A stretch of 9,151 nt of DNA. It comes from Clostridia bacterium (GTDB lineage Bacteria; Bacillota; Clostridia; Oscillospirales; Acutalibacteraceae). The notes under the pieces are model-generated. The model had not been told where the DNA came from and made no database searches. It worked only from the letters and a program-made list of their open reading frames with translations. Where the stretch lies: NCBI GenBank assembly GCA_900772705.1, contig CAAGRQ010000158.1:1-9151 (forward strand), in the 5' to 3' direction. Shown here piece after piece: positions 6,907-9,151 of this stretch; positions within the stretch are counted from its first letter, which is position 1; the number at the start of each line of letters is the position of its first letter. Both the position numbers and the translations under genes were made by a program.

Positions 6907-7011
6907 GGTCGGTCGTTGCCGACTGTCATAGGAGAAACTGTTCCCATACCGAACACAGAATTAGCCCTCCTCGCAAAATTTTGCGGGGGGGGTAACTTTA
7001 TTTTAGGAGGG
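6907..7011 (+). pseudogene. 5S rRNA-like element (decayed 5S copy or 5S-derived leader)
   Basis: The stretch around 6938-6966 contains TTCCCATACCGAACAC (6941-6956), the near-universal loop C/helix III core of bacterial 5S rRNA. CTGT (6938-6941) and ACAG (6954-6957) form helix III around it. AGGAG (6930-6934) pairs with CTCCT (6967-6971) as 5S helix II would. Normal 5S has AAGTTAAGC after helix III; here it is AATTAGC, two bases short, and the 5' side of loop B is also about 4 bases short. Further on, TTGCG, a G run, GTAAC and finally TAGGA appear in the order of 5S helices IV-V and the 3' strand, but the loop E motif is replaced by a palindrome. GTCGG (6908-6912) and CCGAC (6919-6923) form a 5' hairpin instead of helix I. 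It is therefore not a functional 5S gene. The core match is clear; the flanking correspondence is inferred by eye. Confidence 0.7.
6965..7004 (+). terminator. Terminator-like attenuator hairpin before the ABC exporter
   Basis: Bases 6965-6978 and 6979-6992 form a continuous 14-bp helix (two G-T pairs), with the central AAAATTTT providing the loop, followed by the imperfect U-rich stretch TAACTTTATTTT. The centre is a perfect palindrome (6972-6985) and the 3' arm ends in eight G residues. It stops one base before the exporter's AGGAGGG. It may act as an attenuator whose left arm is shared with the 5S-like helix II; the interrupted U-tract makes termination efficiency uncertain. Confidence 0.5.
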
Positions 7012-7016
7012 AAATT

Positions 7017-8792
7017 ATGAGAGAAAATGTAAAGTATATGCTGACTAATTGGCTGAAATGGGATAAGAAAAGTTTAATCTATTTTCTTGTTCGAGTGCCT
7101 GCTTTGGTGTTTCAGCCGATAGTCACCGCATATATCCCGAAGGCAATGATTGACTGCATTAACGAGGGTGCAACTGTCGGCAGGCTTACGCTCGTTGTAG
7201 GACTGCTCAGCGTGCTTGTAGTGCTGACCACTTGGCTTGCACCGTTTATGCAGGAATTATTAAACGGCAGTGCACGCATTATCCGTATGCGTTATGCCGT
7301 GCTTGCCTTTCGGAAAAATCTTAACACCGATTACACAAATATCGAAAGCCCGAGCGGCAGAGAAAAAAATAAGAGGGCAATGGAATTTTATCGCAGTTAT
7401 TATTCCGGCTCTGCCGATTTTCTCGATTCAAGTAATCAGTTTTGCGTTTGTATTGTGGGCGTTGTCACTTCGCTTGCGCTGATTTATAAAATCAATATTG
7501 CTATGATTTTAATTATCCTCGGCACCTGCGTTTGCGAGTTCTTCCTTTTGAAATTCTTAAATAAAAAGGAGAAAAAAACAAAGGACGAGCGCAGTAAAAT
7601 ATTTGTCCGCTTTGATTACTACTATAATCTATGCCGTGATTTTTCCGCCGCAAAGGACATTCGCCTCTACGGTTTCGCAGATTATTTTATGCACGCCGTT
7701 GCAAAGATAATTTATGACCTTGAGCAAATTAATCAAAAATTTATGCGCCAAAATATCAAGGTCGGCGGCACAAGGGCATTGCTTAATCTTTTGCGTGAAC
7801 TTGTTGCCTATGCTTATCTTACATATCTTGTGTGTAAGGGCAGGCTCTCCGTTTCCGATTTTATTTTCTATTTCGGCATTATAACCGGATTTTCTAATTG
7901 GATATTAAACGCCGTGTATCAGTATTCAAATCTTGAACGGTGTTGTAACGACTGTGCCGCTTTTCGTGAATTTGTCGAAAGAACGGAGGAAAGCGAAAAT
8001 AAGCCTGATGTTAATTTTGACAGCGTTGATTCGATAGAATTTAAGAATGTTTCGTTTACATATCCCTCTGCGGAAAAAAGCACAATAAACAATATGTCAT
8101 TTAAGGTAAATAATGGTGAAAATATAGCCATAGTCGGTGAAAACGGAGCGGGTAAAACCACTGCAGTTAAACTTCTTTGCGGTCTGTATTATCCCACCTC
8201 GGGCGACATTCTCGTTAACGGAAAAAGCAGTCGTGATTTTTCTTCCGACAGTTATTTTAATCTGTTCTCCGCCGTTTTCCAGGACTACTATTTTATGCCG
8301 ATGACGATTGCCGAAAATGTCTGCACAACTTCAAATTATGATAAGCAAAAGCTCTTTGCCGCATTTGAAAAGGCAGGAATAGCGGATAAGATAAACACCC
8401 TGCCCGACAAAGAAAAATCATATATGATAAAGGATGTGTATAAAGACGCAGTTGATTTCTCGGGCGGCGAAAAGCAAAAACTGCTTCTTGCAAAGGCGAT
8501 TTATAAAAACGCACCCGTTTTGATTTTGGACGAGCCGACTGCCGCTCTTGACCCAATCGCCGAGAATGAACTGTACCTCAAATATAACGAGATGACAAAC
8601 GGCAAAATATCGTTCTTTATTTCTCACCGCCTTTCGTCCACTCGCTTTTGTGACAGAATTTTGTTTATCAAAGACGGCAGGGTTGCCGAAAGCGGAACCC
8701 ATGAGGAACTTATGGCACTCAAAGGCTCATATTACAGAATGTACCAAGTCCAAAGTTACTACTATAAGGAGAACGGAGGCGAGGCTGTATGA
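7017..8792 (+). CDS. ABC exporter half-transporter (TMD-NBD), ATP-binding and permease
   Basis: This 591-residue protein is a type-IV (MsbA/MDR-like) ABC exporter half. Residues 1-320 form the membrane domain, with hydrophobic helices near 20-40, 58-76, 143-180 and 263-300. Residues 340-580 form the nucleotide-binding domain. ATPase elements are complete: Walker A GENGAGKT (374-381), Q-loop Q422 in FQDYYF, signature FSGGE (481-485), Walker B VLILDE with D505 and E506, D-loop ALD (510-512) and switch H537. AGGAGGG (7005-7011) lies 5 bases before the ATG. The 3' end overlaps the next half-transporter gene by ATGA, so the pair probably forms a heterodimer. Both key catalytic residues are intact, so this half is likely the ATP-hydrolysing one or the pair is symmetric. 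The substrate cannot be read from sequence; peptides, lipids or drugs are possible. The leader carries a promoter and the 5S-like element. Confidence 0.9.
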   Translation: MRENVKYMLTNWLKWDKKSLIYFLVRVPALVFQPIVTAYIPKAMIDCINEGATVGRLTLVVGLLSVLVVLTTWLAPFMQELLNGSARIIRMRYAVLAFRKNLNTDYTNIESPSGREKNKRAMEFYRSYYSGSADFLDSSNQFCVCIVGVVTSLALIYKINIAMILIILGTCVCEFFLLKFLNKKEKKTKDERSKIFVRFDYYYNLCRDFSAAKDIRLYGFADYFMHAVAKIIYDLEQINQKFMRQNIKVGGTRALLNLLRELVAYAYLTYLVCKGRLSVSDFIFYFGIITGFSNWILNAVYQYSNLERCCNDCAAFREFVERTEESENKPDVNFDSVDSIEFKNVSFTYPSAEKSTINNMSFKVNNGENIAIVGENGAGKTTAVKLLCGLYYPTSGDILVNGKSSRDFSSDSYFNLFSAVFQDYYFMPMTIAENVCTTSNYDKQKLFAAFEKAGIADKINTLPDKEKSYMIKDVYKDAVDFSGGEKQKLLLAKAIYKNAPVLILDEPTAALDPIAENELYLKYNEMTNGKISFFISHRLSSTRFCDRILFIKDGRVAESGTHEELMALKGSYYRMYQVQSYYYKENGGEAV

Positions 8793-9151
8793 AAAATCTA
8801 AAGACAGTATTTGCGGCGTTTCGTGAGATGCACCGCCTTGAAAAACGACTCATTCCTACCGCAGTCACCGTTGCACTTGTTACGGCGGTTATGCCATTTG
8901 TCAACATTTGGTTTACATCAAAAATTATAGATTTACTGAGCCTCGGTGCGGATATGAAAAGCCTCGCACTCTATATCACGATAGACGAACTGCATATCGC
9001 CGAGATAACAGTTGATAAAAAACAACAGAGCGTTGATGCCGAACGAGCCGAGCGCTGCGGCGGTAATGTCTATATATGCTCTGCTCTCTACCGGAGGAAG
9101 GATCTTTATCACGCTGTCGCCGTCAAGCAGGGGAAGTGCAAACAAAAGCCC
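8789..9151 (+). CDS. Second ABC exporter half-transporter, N-terminal part, cut by window end
   Basis: The ATG at 8789 overlaps the upstream exporter stop by 4 bases and has GGAGG (8775-8779) 9 bases ahead, the usual layout of a heterodimeric ABC exporter pair. The first 65 residues or so fit: a basic amphipathic start (MKNLKTVFAAFREMHRLEKR), a first membrane helix around 22-42, and a linker ending LALYITI. The frame stays open to the edge, but from about residue 66 (base 8984) the translation becomes hydrophilic and cysteine/arginine-rich, where the family should show a second membrane helix. The opposite strand there looks more protein-like. The real gene is therefore supported only to about 8983 and is probably disrupted or mis-joined beyond that. 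No ATPase domain is in view. Confidence 0.6.
   Translation, partial: MKNLKTVFAAFREMHRLEKRLIPTAVTVALVTAVMPFVNIWFTSKIIDLLSLGADMKSLALYITIDELHIAEITVDKKQQSVDAERAERCGGNVYICSALYRRKDLYHAVAVKQGKCKQKP
8980..9151 (-). other. Possible membrane-protein coding segment on the opposite strand
   Basis: Read on the minus strand from the window edge, the frame is open and gives a plausible membrane peptide: FALPLLDGDSV, then a proline-containing linker, then a helix including SFGINALLFFINCYLGD. The protein-like quality fades around 8980, where the rightward exporter reading begins to look real. I do not recognise the family. It may be a fragment joined in the wrong orientation rather than a gene overlapping the exporter. 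Confidence 0.25.

Noticed and set aside
6907..7011. A functional 5S rRNA gene
   Set aside because: Two bases are missing in the AAGTTAAGC segment, loop B is shortened, the loop E motif is absent, and the 5' and 3' ends do not form helix I.

Overview
The window looks like a contig piece from an endospore-forming Firmicute, most likely a gut-type clostridium of the Oscillospiraceae/Ruminococcaceae kind. The evidence is a SpoVAD sporulation gene, strong GGAGG-type ribosome binding sites, a TTG start on murA, a murA-yycJ-rlmH gene order, AT-rich intergenic DNA, and at the left end a double-hairpin palindromic repeat of the type scattered through genomes of that group. The lineage is an inference from memory of these families.

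Layout. Bases 1-192 hold repeats and no gene. A leftward cluster then reads dusB (2763-1801), nagA (1801-677) and trmL (693-193), with overlapping ends and one good promoter in front of dusB. It combines two tRNA-modifying enzymes with an amino-sugar enzyme. A 423-base AT-rich divergent region (2764-3186) carries the dusB promoter, several candidate murA promoters and a palindrome at the predicted murA start site. Rightward come murA (first step of peptidoglycan precursor synthesis), a terminator, yycJ (metallo-beta-lactamase-fold hydrolase) overlapping rlmH (23S rRNA methyltransferase), and a second terminator whose 3' arm also contains the ribosome binding site of spoVAD. spoVAD stands without its usual spoVAC/spoVAE partners.

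The most unusual part is the 154-base gap between spoVAD and an ABC exporter gene. A sigma-A-type promoter is followed by a stretch with an unmistakable 5S ribosomal RNA core (helix III and loop C) and weaker 5S-like order on both sides. It then forms a long terminator-like hairpin ending in eight G residues, directly abutting the exporter's ribosome binding site. One CCCTCCT segment can pair with three different partners: the 5S helix II strand, the G run, or the ribosome binding site. This is either a decayed 5S gene or a 5S-derived riboregulator of the exporter.

The exporter gene (7017-8792) encodes a full TMD-NBD half-transporter and overlaps a second half-transporter gene by 4 bases. That second gene reads convincingly for only about 65 codons. 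From about 8980 to the window end the opposite strand looks more like real membrane-protein coding sequence, which suggests a rearrangement or an assembly chimera near the edge.
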